DNA of 64,000 bases from a virus: positions 62,001 to 126,000 of the IMG/VR virus record IMGVR_UViG_3300024999_000045, one strand, 5' to 3'. The notes beneath the pieces are model-generated. The model did not search any database and had not been told where the DNA came from. It worked only from the letters and a program-made list of their open reading frames with translations. Both the position numbers and the translations under genes were made by a program. Of this stretch, positions 55,161 to 63,132 are shown piece after piece; the first letter of the stretch is position 1; each line of letters starts with the position of its first letter.

Positions 55161-55358
55161 TTAAAAATTCATCATATTAGTAACAACATATTTATTTTTA
55201 TTACTTAAATCGAAATTAACAAATTTTAAAACTTTTTCGTTATTTTCAAATATCCAAGCATTTTTATTATAAAAAGTTGTTTCATTGATTAATTTAAAAC
55301 CGTTTTTTATTAATTTTATTTTTAACTGCTCATCGAAACAGTATAAAAATCTATCCAT
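55161..55358 (-). CDS. small hypothetical protein (65 aa)
   Basis: 65 residues (FDEQLKIKLIKNGFKLINET... VLKFVNFD). The 'LKIKLIKNGFKLI' pattern is common to small phage proteins near capsid genes in clostridial phages, but has no known role. It lies directly after the portal gene. Confidence 0.6.
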   Translation of the reverse strand: MDRFLYCFDEQLKIKLIKNGFKLINETTFYNKNAWIFENNEKVLKFVNFDLSNKNKYVVTNMMNF

Positions 55359-55405
55359 ATAATTACCTCCATTAAAAAAAGAACTAACTAAGTTCTTCTA
55401 ATCTT

Positions 55406-56881
55406 TTAAGCACGACCCTCGTTGCCACCACTATCTTTTGTAGTAGAACCTTTAGGACTTAAATCTTCTTCATTGGATTCAGGTCTACCATTTTCATCGC
55501 CACTTTGAGTATGTGAATTGCTTAAAGGTATCATCTTATTATGAAGGTCTAAAAATGTATTTTCTAATTCTAATAGACTTATAAAAGTAGATTGTTTAAC
55601 CCCACTTGCAACAACTGGAAGTAATTTAGAGTATCCATAAGTTGCATTCTTGAGATAAATGTCAATCATTTCTTTTCTGTTGTACCAAGTAATAGGTAAA
55701 AACGTAAAACTAAAATTATAGTTTTTAGATTCAATTAAATAATCTAATTTAACATTAAACCATTTTTCATACATACTAAGTAATCTAAACATAATAGATT
55801 CATCAGAATTAACACTAAACTTTAATGATAAATTACCGGTACTATTAAATAATATTTGGGCAACCCCAGCTTCATTAAATACAGAACGCTCTGCTTTTAA
55901 TAAATTGTCTTTAGAAACAGACGATTTGTCTTGTAAACTAATTGAATCTATTTCTGCTGGAGTTGTTATTAAGTCAACATTATCGTTGTTTTTTATCATT
56001 TTTTTAGCATTATCATGTAATTGTAAAGCCTCTTCAAGTTTAAAAATCATTTGTTTTTTATCATCTAAAGGTAGTTTTTGAATCAATATTTTAGTAAGTT
56101 CTAATTTGTCTTTGGATTTTTCTAATGATTTATAATACTCAAGTTCAATTAAAGTATCTAAAACTCCAATAAAAAAAGGCGTTCCTAAATCATCAAATTG
56201 AAAACACATTGCATTTTCAGGATTTAGTTGCACCCAAGTGTTATAGCCACTTTTAACATTTTTATATTTTGCATATTCAATTCCTATTTCTTTAGGGAAT
56301 TGTTTTAAAATATTTCTTAAGTCTGTATCAGATTTTATTAGGTCAAAGTAAATCAAATTAAATTCTACTGCATAATTACCGTCTATTTTATAAGGCGTTC
56401 TACAATAATCCGATGGTAATTGTTGAATATCTGAATTTTCATCTTCTTCTCTTAGATAACCATAAAAAACTCCATCTGTTAAAACTAATTCATTAATCTT
56501 AGCAAAACTATCTTTTATAAATAAATTATCAAGGAAACTGTGAACTTTATAATAAGATTTTTCAAAATTACTCTCTTTAACACGTTTATGTGTTTGATTT
56601 TTTGGAGCCACAAGATAATCAAATGTTAACATATCTGCAAAGTGATGAATTAATCTTTTATATAGACCAGATTTATTATAAAAATATCTAGATGCTTCTC
56701 TTAGCTTTTTTATATCATTATTATTTATAAATTTTTGAATTTGTTCTTTTGTATATTTAAGTCTCATATTAGTAGCTTTACTTGTTAATGTATAAAGACC
56801 ATCTGATAATTTTTTAAATTCAATAGTATCTCGTTCTTTAGTTTTACTTTTTGGTTCTTTTTTATCTGCGATGACTAGCAC
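55406..56881 (-). CDS. portal protein
   Basis: 491 residues. The gene position between terminase and protease, the length and the pattern (YNKSGLYKRLIHHFADMLTFDYLV, LEYYKSLEKSKDKLELTKILIQ, SVFNEAGVAQILFNSTG) mark a SPP1-type portal. It forms the dodecameric DNA gate of the head. The start is unclear: the only standard codon is GTG at 56881, inside the AAGGAGGTG ribosome binding site; an ATC codon at 56872 has the right spacing. Confidence 0.88.
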   Translation of the reverse strand: MLVIADKKEPKSKTKERDTIEFKKLSDGLYTLTSKATNMRLKYTKEQIQKFINNNDIKKLREASRYFYNKSGLYKRLIHHFADMLTFDYLVAPKNQTHKRVKESNFEKSYYKVHSFLDNLFIKDSFAKINELVLTDGVFYGYLREEDENSDIQQLPSDYCRTPYKIDGNYAVEFNLIYFDLIKSDTDLRNILKQFPKEIGIEYAKYKNVKSGYNTWVQLNPENAMCFQFDDLGTPFFIGVLDTLIELEYYKSLEKSKDKLELTKILIQKLPLDDKKQMIFKLEEALQLHDNAKKMIKNNDNVDLITTPAEIDSISLQDKSSVSKDNLLKAERSVFNEAGVAQILFNSTGNLSLKFSVNSDESIMFRLLSMYEKWFNVKLDYLIESKNYNFSFTFLPITWYNRKEMIDIYLKNATYGYSKLLPVVASGVKQSTFISLLELENTFLDLHNKMIPLSNSHTQSGDENGRPESNEEDLSPKGSTTKDSGGNEGRA

Positions 56882-56889
56882 CTCCTTAC

Positions 56890-58323
56890 TTAATTCTTAA
56901 ACATAAATTTCGACCAATCATTATTTTTTTTAGATCCGCCAGTTAATTCATTTTCTAATATCTTTATATAATAATTTGCATAACCTAAACTACTATATCT
57001 ATCTTTTCTTGCACCAGAAGTTTCTTTGATTTTAACTTTACCATCATTAATGGTATATTCTAAATTAACTAACTCATTAACTAAACTTGTAGTTTGTAAG
57101 TATGGAAATTCCATATTGGCTTTTTCTTCTTCTGATTTTCTTATATAATCTTTATTATTAATTAAATGTTCCATACCTTCTAATTCATTAACTAATAATT
57201 TAATTCTCCCTTTTTGAAAATCATTTCTTAAATATGTTGCAATTTTATGATTTATTTCTGCTCCTGCTTTTATACTAAATATTATTGGGAGAGCATTTTC
57301 AGAAGTACTTCTCTCTGCCATGTCTTCATTGTTAAAGCAAGTCCAAGCTTCATATTCGACATCTCTTTCCTCATCGTATAAAACTTTAACACAATCATCA
57401 AATATTGAAATTCCGTTCCCATAGGTATCCATAACTACATAGTCAGCTTTAAAATCCTCATATAACTGTTTTAATCTAATAGCCTGTTTTGTTGAATGTT
57501 GTCCATTTAATGACTCTATATAAACCACTTGTTTTTCGTATTCTTCACCTGAAGGAGTTGGAATTAATCTTATACAAGTAAATATAGTATTATCATTAAC
57601 ATTTCCACCCATCAAGGCCAAATCGACACCAATAACTCTTTTTTCACCATTTCTTCGTTCATCTTTTACTTTTTTCTTTTTATCATAGTCAATATTTAAA
57701 GTAGGAATGAATGGTTTTTTAAGAACTCTACATTTAGTTACGTCTTCAAATTTAAAATAAGCATTTTCATTTTGGCCAAAGAATAAACAGTCCATTTCCA
57801 TACTCCACGAAATAGAGTCGAAATCCTTTTCTTGCATTTCATCTAAAACTTGCTCTTTCATAAGAAGATTTTCGGCAATTGACAATTGATAAGGTAATCC
57901 ACAAACAAAATACTTTTTACCTTCCAACATTGCTTCTTTATATGCTAAAAACTTATCCCATGACCAATGACTTTTATACCAAGCAGAACTTATATAAATT
58001 TCTTTATTACGTTCTGTTAAATGTTTATATTCTGGTTTATTTAAATAGTTAGGTTGTCTTGGTGCGGTTAAGAATTTTCTTAAAACTTTATTTATAATAG
58101 ATAAATCTATCATTCTAAATTCATCCGCAATAACCATATTAGCTCTAGCACTACGGGCATTATCATTACTAGCAACTACTTTAATCCAACTGCCATTATG
58201 AAAACTAACATAAGTATCATTTGTTCCAGTTTTGAATTCAAATATTTCTCTTTGCAAATTAGAAGATTTATCTTTTAATTCTGCAACCTTTTCTGAAATT
58301 ATGTTTCTTGCTTGGCCTTTTGT
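56890..58323 (-). CDS. terL: terminase large subunit, exon 2
   Basis: 477 codons plus stop, beginning TKGQARNIISEKVAELKDKS after the intron. Walker B is in ANMVIADEF; the RuvC-like nuclease has VIGVDLALMGG and VVMDTYGNG as first acidic sites. With exon 1 the protein has 594 residues, normal for the family. It pumps and cuts DNA during packaging. Without splicing, the apparent frame starts only at 58257. Confidence 0.93.
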   Translation of the reverse strand, partial: TKGQARNIISEKVAELKDKSSNLQREIFEFKTGTNDTYVSFHNGSWIKVVASNDNARSARANMVIADEFRMIDLSIINKVLRKFLTAPRQPNYLNKPEYKHLTERNKEIYISSAWYKSHWSWDKFLAYKEAMLEGKKYFVCGLPYQLSIAENLLMKEQVLDEMQEKDFDSISWSMEMDCLFFGQNENAYFKFEDVTKCRVLKKPFIPTLNIDYDKKKKVKDERRNGEKRVIGVDLALMGGNVNDNTIFTCIRLIPTPSGEEYEKQVVYIESLNGQHSTKQAIRLKQLYEDFKADYVVMDTYGNGISIFDDCVKVLYDEERDVEYEAWTCFNNEDMAERSTSENALPIIFSIKAGAEINHKIATYLRNDFQKGRIKLLVNELEGMEHLINNKDYIRKSEEEKANMEFPYLQTTSLVNELVNLEYTINDGKVKIKETSGARKDRYSSLGYANYYIKILENELTGGSKKNNDWSKFMFKN

Positions 58324-59458
58324 CGTTATTGTTATCCATAAGGCTTTTTATCCCTATGTTCTTACACTTTACCATTGTGTAAGACCAGCATATATTTTCA
58401 CCTTCAACATTACTTGTTAAGGTGGCGAGCACTCGTGCCAATATTATATTCTGTTTTCACAGGTTCAATTGGTATGCGTTACGGTGAGCCACACTTTTTA
58501 AAATGTGCTTTACCTCGGTATTATCCCATATAATGGAGGACTTCACCGATTTTGCTCTCTAATTGTGAAAAGCATTTCTACTTTAAACGGCTAATCTATT
58601 ATTCATTTCCACTGCTTTATCATATTTTCTATTAAGATAAATATTTGAATTTAAGTAAAATAGTTTTAAAAAAGTTAAGATACTTTTTTTATCATAAATC
58701 ATTAATTTATAATTACCTTTTCTTTTAATATAAATTTGAGAGGTAATATTATGAAGTTTAAAATATTCTTTAATTTCTTCTAATATAATAAGTGATGCGC
58801 CAACTATTTCCATAGAGTGACGTAATCTACCATTTTTATCAACTGCACAATATAAACATCCGTCGCCATCAACGAATCCCCTTATATAGGCAAAATAAAA
58901 CTCCTCCTTTATTTTAGGAAGAGCTAAGTTAAATGTTTTATTTGGAATTACACCTAAGTTTATTAAATCTTTGCACATTTTAGTTGAGTTTATGACTATT
59001 TCGCATGCATTATATGCTTTGTCTTTAATTTTGTTTATTATTTTTTTTATATCAACATTTCCGTTAATAAACTCATTAAATTTTTCTAAATGTGGTTTAT
59101 CTTCTAATTTTAAAGATATTTTCAATCTAGACCCACCATCTTTTTTATTATGCACACAACCATCTGCTCCAATAAAACCTAACCAATATGCTTTTTCTTC
59201 TGTGTTAATTATTTCAAAAACATCACTATTATATTTATATCTTATCCTAGATTTTTCATCTTTTATAAGACCCATTTTACGTAGTTTTGATTGAACGGCA
59301 CTTCTGCTTCTATTCAAATATGTTGACGTATCTTTAATAGTATTAATTCTAAAGTTATCTTTTAAATAATCAATTTCTTCAATTGACCAATGACCACTAA
59401 TAACTGTTCCCATTATTCCTCCAATGTTTAATTAGTTATTTGTAGAAATGAATTCCTA
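58324..59458 (-). ncRNA. group I intron with LAGLIDADG ORF (1135 nt)
   Basis: Interrupts the terminase gene after ...KIVLASGG codon GGT (exon ends in T); the intron ends AATAACG. P7 is GCATA/TATGC (in GTAACGCATA and ATATATGCTG), the same variant as tape-measure intron 1, and the 3' part GGATAAAAAGCC...GGATAAC is shared with it. The endonuclease ORF begins about 45 bases from the 5' splice site, so it lies in an early loop. Confidence 0.88.
58583..59413 (-). CDS. LAGLIDADG homing endonuclease (intron-encoded)
   Basis: 276 residues behind TGGAGGAA. An N-terminal Myb/SANT-like helix-turn-helix (HWSIEEIDYLKDNFR...) precedes two LAGLIDADG motifs, YWLGFIGADGCV and YIRGFVDGDGCLY. It targets, by analogy, intronless terminase genes of related phages. 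Confidence 0.92.
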   Translation of the reverse strand: MGTVISGHWSIEEIDYLKDNFRINTIKDTSTYLNRSRSAVQSKLRKMGLIKDEKSRIRYKYNSDVFEIINTEEKAYWLGFIGADGCVHNKKDGGSRLKISLKLEDKPHLEKFNEFINGNVDIKKIINKIKDKAYNACEIVINSTKMCKDLINLGVIPNKTFNLALPKIKEEFYFAYIRGFVDGDGCLYCAVDKNGRLRHSMEIVGASLIILEEIKEYFKLHNITSQIYIKRKGNYKLMIYDKKSILTFLKLFYLNSNIYLNRKYDKAVEMNNRLAV

Positions 59459-59809
59459 ACCACTTGCCAAAACTATTTTTGTTCCTGGATATAATATACA
59501 TCTTATTACACAATATATAGCTATTAGAAAAGATTTTCCCTGACCCCTGGCGGCTAAATACATAAAATAATGTGAATAATCCATCATAAAAATAAGAATT
59601 TTCTGGAATAATTTTAATTTAATATTTAAATATTCTTCTGCAAATCTATGTGGATTTGCTCTATAAAAAGAAGTCCATAAAGCTATACCATTCATTAGTT
59701 TTTCGGACTTAGTTAGATTCTCAACTGTTTTGTTAACAGTTTTAGTCTTAGTAAATATATTACCATTGTTTTTATTTCTATTTCTATCAACACTAAAATT
59801 CTTTGCCAT
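59459..59809 (-). CDS. terL: terminase large subunit, exon 1
   Basis: 117 codons ending in ...GTKIVLASG. The Walker A motif is ARGQGKS (about residues 87-93). Its ATG overlaps the stop of the small-terminase candidate (TAATG). Intron insertion lies in a conserved part of the ATPase domain, as is usual for phage introns. Confidence 0.92.
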
Positions 59810-60720
59810 TAATCATCACATCCATTTTCTTCGGATGTAAGACTTACCGTATGCTTTAATATTTCCTCTTCATACATTTTTAAAGAATTATCTTCCATAT
59901 TTATCATTTTAGCGAAATGACCAGTAAACCAAGTTTTAATATATTTTGCAATACCATCAACATCTTTAAATTCATCTTCAGGTTCTGGTATTGGTCTTTC
60001 ATTTTCCCACTTTTTAACCAAATTTCCAAATGTGGCTTGTTCTAATGCATTTGCACCAGTTTCTTGTACAGGTTTTATATTTAAATCGGTCATTAGATTA
60101 CGCAATACATTCATCATTTTTTCATATTGTGCTGGATTTTCTCTTACGTTTTCAGCAGCTAACATAGTTTTAGATATTTCTTTTAGAAGAATTTTTTGTA
60201 TAGGAGAACTTGAGTCATAATTTGCTAATAGATCATTATGAAGTTCTTCAAGAAAAACATATTCTTCTTTTTTATATCCGCCACCCCAAGTCCTTATTAT
60301 CTGCGGTGTTACCTCATAAGTCAATAAATCAACGAATTTTTCATTATTAGATGATGTTTTATTAGATATTTCTAAATTATCACTATTTGAAAAATCATAA
60401 AGCTTATATTGAGGAAGGCTATTAACCTTTTGCACATACATTCTAATTATTGGTGTTTTATTTTTTATATTTTGTATAACTGATTCTACTAAATTATGTT
60501 CAAAGTAAATATCAAGATATCTACAAGTGTGATACATTGCAATTTTAATATCAGTATTTTTTGTAATAAAATCTTCATAAAGTTCTACAATACAATCTTT
60601 ACATATTGACATTTTTTTATCAAACTTACAAATGACACTATTTGTTTGATAGAAATCTTCTTCTATTTTATCTTTGCCACACATATTACATTTCTTTTTA
60701 ATTTTCTTAGAAATCGCCAC
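59809..60720 (-). CDS. terminase small-subunit candidate
   Basis: 303 residues starting with GTG at 60720, behind AAGGGGTG. An N-terminal two-knuckle zinc finger (CNMCGKD...CKDC) is followed by a helical region ([39 protein letters not shown]) and a pattern [31 protein letters not shown]. These last parts resemble small-terminase-like proteins that sit directly before terL in clostridial phages. It is longer than most small terminases, so the call is likely rather than sure. Confidence 0.65.
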   Translation of the reverse strand: MAISKKIKKKCNMCGKDKIEEDFYQTNSVICKFDKKMSICKDCIVELYEDFITKNTDIKIAMYHTCRYLDIYFEHNLVESVIQNIKNKTPIIRMYVQKVNSLPQYKLYDFSNSDNLEISNKTSSNNEKFVDLLTYEVTPQIIRTWGGGYKKEEYVFLEELHNDLLANYDSSSPIQKILLKEISKTMLAAENVRENPAQYEKMMNVLRNLMTDLNIKPVQETGANALEQATFGNLVKKWENERPIPEPEDEFKDVDGIAKYIKTWFTGHFAKMINMEDNSLKMYEEEILKHTVSLTSEENGCDD

Positions 60721-60725
60721 TTATT

Positions 60726-61160
60726 TCACCCCTTGAACATCATCAATACTCTATTAATTATCTCTTGTCTTGTTAGCTCACTTCTTTCAATCTTTGCATA
60801 TTTTTCTATTTCAGAACGACTTCTTACTTTCGTGTCAGCAGGTAAAAACAAACGCACATCATTATAAACCTGTTTATACTTTATTAATTGCCTAACAACA
60901 CTTTCGTCTACCATATTTCTACATTTAGCTTCTATGGCTATATCATCCGCTAACACATCTATTTGAGTTCCTTCAATGCCTACTTCCATTTGTACATTGC
61001 TATATTTTCCTAAATATTTTTTGTAACATTCTATATTAAATTCATATCCTACTAAGCAATTAATGCGACCTGCGTTATAATCTTTTGTTTCAAATATTTT
61101 CAATGCTGCATTAAGGAAATTATTTTTTCTATACATTTCTTTGTGTATATTATCAAACAT
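60726..61160 (-). CDS. PD-(D/E)XK nuclease-like protein
   Basis: 144 residues. The line GTQIDVLADDIAIEAKCRN shows D-x(n)-E-x-K, the restriction-endonuclease-like catalytic core, followed by VRQLIKYKQVYNDVRLFLPA, a strand-helix typical of the fold. It may aid packaging or recombination; it is directly upstream of the small-terminase candidate. Confidence 0.75.
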   Translation of the reverse strand: MFDNIHKEMYRKNNFLNAALKIFETKDYNAGRINCLVGYEFNIECYKKYLGKYSNVQMEVGIEGTQIDVLADDIAIEAKCRNMVDESVVRQLIKYKQVYNDVRLFLPADTKVRSRSEIEKYAKIERSELTRQEIINRVLMMFKG

Positions 61161-61199
61161 TTAATCACCTCAAAATATTTATATAAATAATTTTTGTTG

Positions 61200-61919
61200 T
61201 TATATTTTGTTTTTATAATTTAAATATGTTAATATATTTTGACATCGTTTCTTATTATAAAACTCTTGTTCAGGATACCATTTGAAAAAATCAATATTTC
61301 TTTTCCTAGAGTTGCACAATTTACAAACTGGAATAATATTTTTTATTGTATATCCTCCACCTTTTGTTACAGGGATGAAGTGTTCTTGTGTTAATTTTTT
61401 TTCGGTACCACAATAAGCGCATTTGTGTTCAAAATATTCTTTACACGCATTCCATTGCTCAAGAGTAAAAGTTCTTTCTAAATTTTTCTCTTTTGCCCTT
61501 CGGTTGTGATTTTTTATTCTGAGTTTTTCTTTATTATTTTGACAATATTTTTGTTGAGCCTTTTTTACTTTATCTTTATTCTTTAATTTCCATTTGTCAC
61601 CATATGCTTTCGCATATTCAATGTAGTATTCTTTGTGTTGTTCTTTATACTCTTTAGATTGTTGTTTGATTTTTTCTATATTATTTATATAATAAAGACG
61701 TCTTAGTTCTTTAAGTCTGATTTTATTTTTTTCCTTATAAATCTTCATATATTTATTATGTTTTTCTTTATTGGTTTCATTATATAAATGCCTTTGCTGC
61801 TTAAGGCATTTAATACATACATGCCTAAATCCGTCTTTGCTTCCTTTTTCTCTTTTTTCAAAATATTCATTAGTTGCTGGCAATTCTTCATTACACTTAC
61901 TGCATATTTTAGTTTTCAT
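61200..61919 (-). CDS. HNH endonuclease, free-standing
   Basis: 239 residues from the ATG at 61919 (GGAGAG upstream; an earlier start at 61958 is unsupported). A zinc-finger CSKCNEELP...CIKC, long basic coiled coil, then the HNH core CAYCGTEKKLTQEHFIPVTK...NIIPVCKLCNSRK. It is typical of phage mobile HNH genes near the packaging region, although some HNH proteins serve packaging itself. Confidence 0.85.
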   Translation of the reverse strand: MKTKICSKCNEELPATNEYFEKREKGSKDGFRHVCIKCLKQQRHLYNETNKEKHNKYMKIYKEKNKIRLKELRRLYYINNIEKIKQQSKEYKEQHKEYYIEYAKAYGDKWKLKNKDKVKKAQQKYCQNNKEKLRIKNHNRRAKEKNLERTFTLEQWNACKEYFEHKCAYCGTEKKLTQEHFIPVTKGGGYTIKNIIPVCKLCNSRKRNIDFFKWYPEQEFYNKKRCQNILTYLNYKNKI

Positions 61920-61960
61920 TAATACTCTCCATTGTATTTTATTCTCCAAATTAAACATGC

Positions 61961-61985
61961 AAAAAGCACAGTTGGAGTACTGTGC
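61961..61985 (-). terminator. terminator between tRNA-Thr and HNH gene
   Basis: Stem GCACAGT/ACTGTGC with a 6-base loop and five T on the minus transcript. Confidence 0.8.
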
Positions 61986-62068
61986 TTGTCAGGAGCTACC
62001 CTATTTTGCAAAAAAAATATCTTATCTTTCATTTAAAAGAATATGTTTTCGTTTAAAAGAATTTGTTT

Positions 62069-62143
62069 TGGAGCTTGCTAGAGGATTTGAACCCCTAATA
62101 CCCTGCTTACAAGGCAGGTGCCCTACCATTAGACAAAGCAAGC
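62069..62143 (-). tRNA. tRNA-Thr (TGT)
   Basis: Minus-strand cloverleaf with 7-bp acceptor GCTTGCT/AGCAAGC, D arm GTCT/GGGC, anticodon stem CCTGC/GCAGG around loop CTTGTAA giving anticodon TGT, and T arm with loop TTCAAAT. CCA is encoded after a T discriminator. TGT reads ACA/ACG-type Thr codons, frequent in this AT-rich genome. Confidence 0.95.
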
Positions 62144-62147
62144 AAAT

Positions 62148-62171
62148 AAAAAAAACACCCTCGCGAGTGTT
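62148..62171 (-). terminator. hairpin with T-run before tRNA-Thr
   Basis: On the minus transcript AACACTC-GC-GAGGGTGTT is followed by eight T and then directly by the tRNA-Thr 5' end. It should end the transcript of the region 62172-62435; the tRNA would need read-through or its own promoter. Confidence 0.7.
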
Positions 62172-62435
62172 TATGTTCTGACTTGGTACGCATTGTTAAG
62201 AGGCTTATCAGATTCTGTTTATGAATATACAAGTCGCATTTTATGGTAGCGAAACACCACTTTTAAAACTCTCCACTTTGTGGTAGGAGCTCACCAATTT
62301 TAACGTTCCCTACTATTTGGCAAGGGGTTTCCATTCTTCTTTGTTTGGGATTTTCACCCATTTCATTGTTTAAATCACTAGTGCTTTATTCTCTGGTTGA
62401 AACACCGAACATTCCGTCTTGCTAATATGGTTAAA
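62172..62435 (-). ncRNA. probable structured non-coding RNA
   Basis: 264 bases between the SleB gene and a terminator without a plausible gene. On the minus strand I see hairpins such as GGG-TGAAAAT-CCC, CTACCAC-AAA-GTGGAG and TTTTA...TAAAA enclosing GTGGTG/CTACCA, and stretches richer in G and C than flanking genes. It resembles no RNA class I can name. Confidence 0.4.
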
Positions 62436-63113
62436 TTACTTTGCTTTCCAAAAATAGTGACCACCTATTTGTTTATCAAATATTGCCCAATTACCAAAAT
62501 TACAAGTAGGAGTTGCAAAGTATAGAACATCATCATCTACTGATTTTTCACCATTTAGTGCAGCTTGTACTGCATTTATAGTTGACTCTGTTGGAACTAC
62601 TCTGTTAATAGCACCATTACTTACAACTTGAAACTGATTCTTTGCATAAATAACACCAGTAATTGTATTAGGGAATTTAGGACTTTTAACTCTATTTAAT
62701 ATTACATTTACAACAGCAACTTTACCCATATGTGGTTGATTTCCAGACTCTGACTGAACACATTTATATAGAAGATTTAATTCTGTACTAGAAATATTAA
62801 ATTCAGTCATAGTTTCTCTAATACTAACCCCTCTTGAAATTGCTTGAGGTTTATTCACTGTTTGTGTTTTTATATTTATACTATCATTTAATTCATTGAT
62901 TTTATTATTACTTTTTTCTAATTCTTGGTTTTTGGTATCATTATTTATCTTTAACTCATTAACTTGTTTATGTAAAGAAATCATTTTTGTATTTTGATTA
63001 TTTATAATTTCCTTTTGTTTATTTATTGTTTTCAATTGAATTCCTAAAAAACATCCAATAAATAAAGCCATTAACACATATAGTAATATTGTTTTTTTAA
63101 ACAAATAATTCAC
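62436..63113 (-). CDS. SleB-type cell wall hydrolase, membrane-anchored
   Basis: 225 residues. One N-terminal membrane segment (ILLYVLMALFIGCFLGIQL), a coiled coil (about 30-75), then a SleB/CwlJ hydrolase domain: LLYKCVQSESGNQPHMGKVAVVNVILNRVKSPKFP, QFQVVSNGAINR, and the closing FATPTCNFGNWAIFDKQIGGHYFWK, all typical of the family and read here in parts. It cuts peptidoglycan glycan strands. As a phage gene it could help DNA entry or act in release. Confidence 0.88.
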   Translation of the reverse strand: MNYLFKKTILLYVLMALFIGCFLGIQLKTINKQKEIINNQNTKMISLHKQVNELKINNDTKNQELEKSNNKINELNDSINIKTQTVNKPQAISRGVSIRETMTEFNISSTELNLLYKCVQSESGNQPHMGKVAVVNVILNRVKSPKFPNTITGVIYAKNQFQVVSNGAINRVVPTESTINAVQAALNGEKSVDDDVLYFATPTCNFGNWAIFDKQIGGHYFWKAK

Positions 63114-63132
63114 TCCAATTTTTTAGATTAGA

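Noticed and set aside
62172-62435. Resemblance to RNase P RNA (AAACCCC...TAGGGGAAC-like stretch, ACAGAAT)
   Set aside because: The universal GAGGAAAGTCC block is missing and the length is too short.
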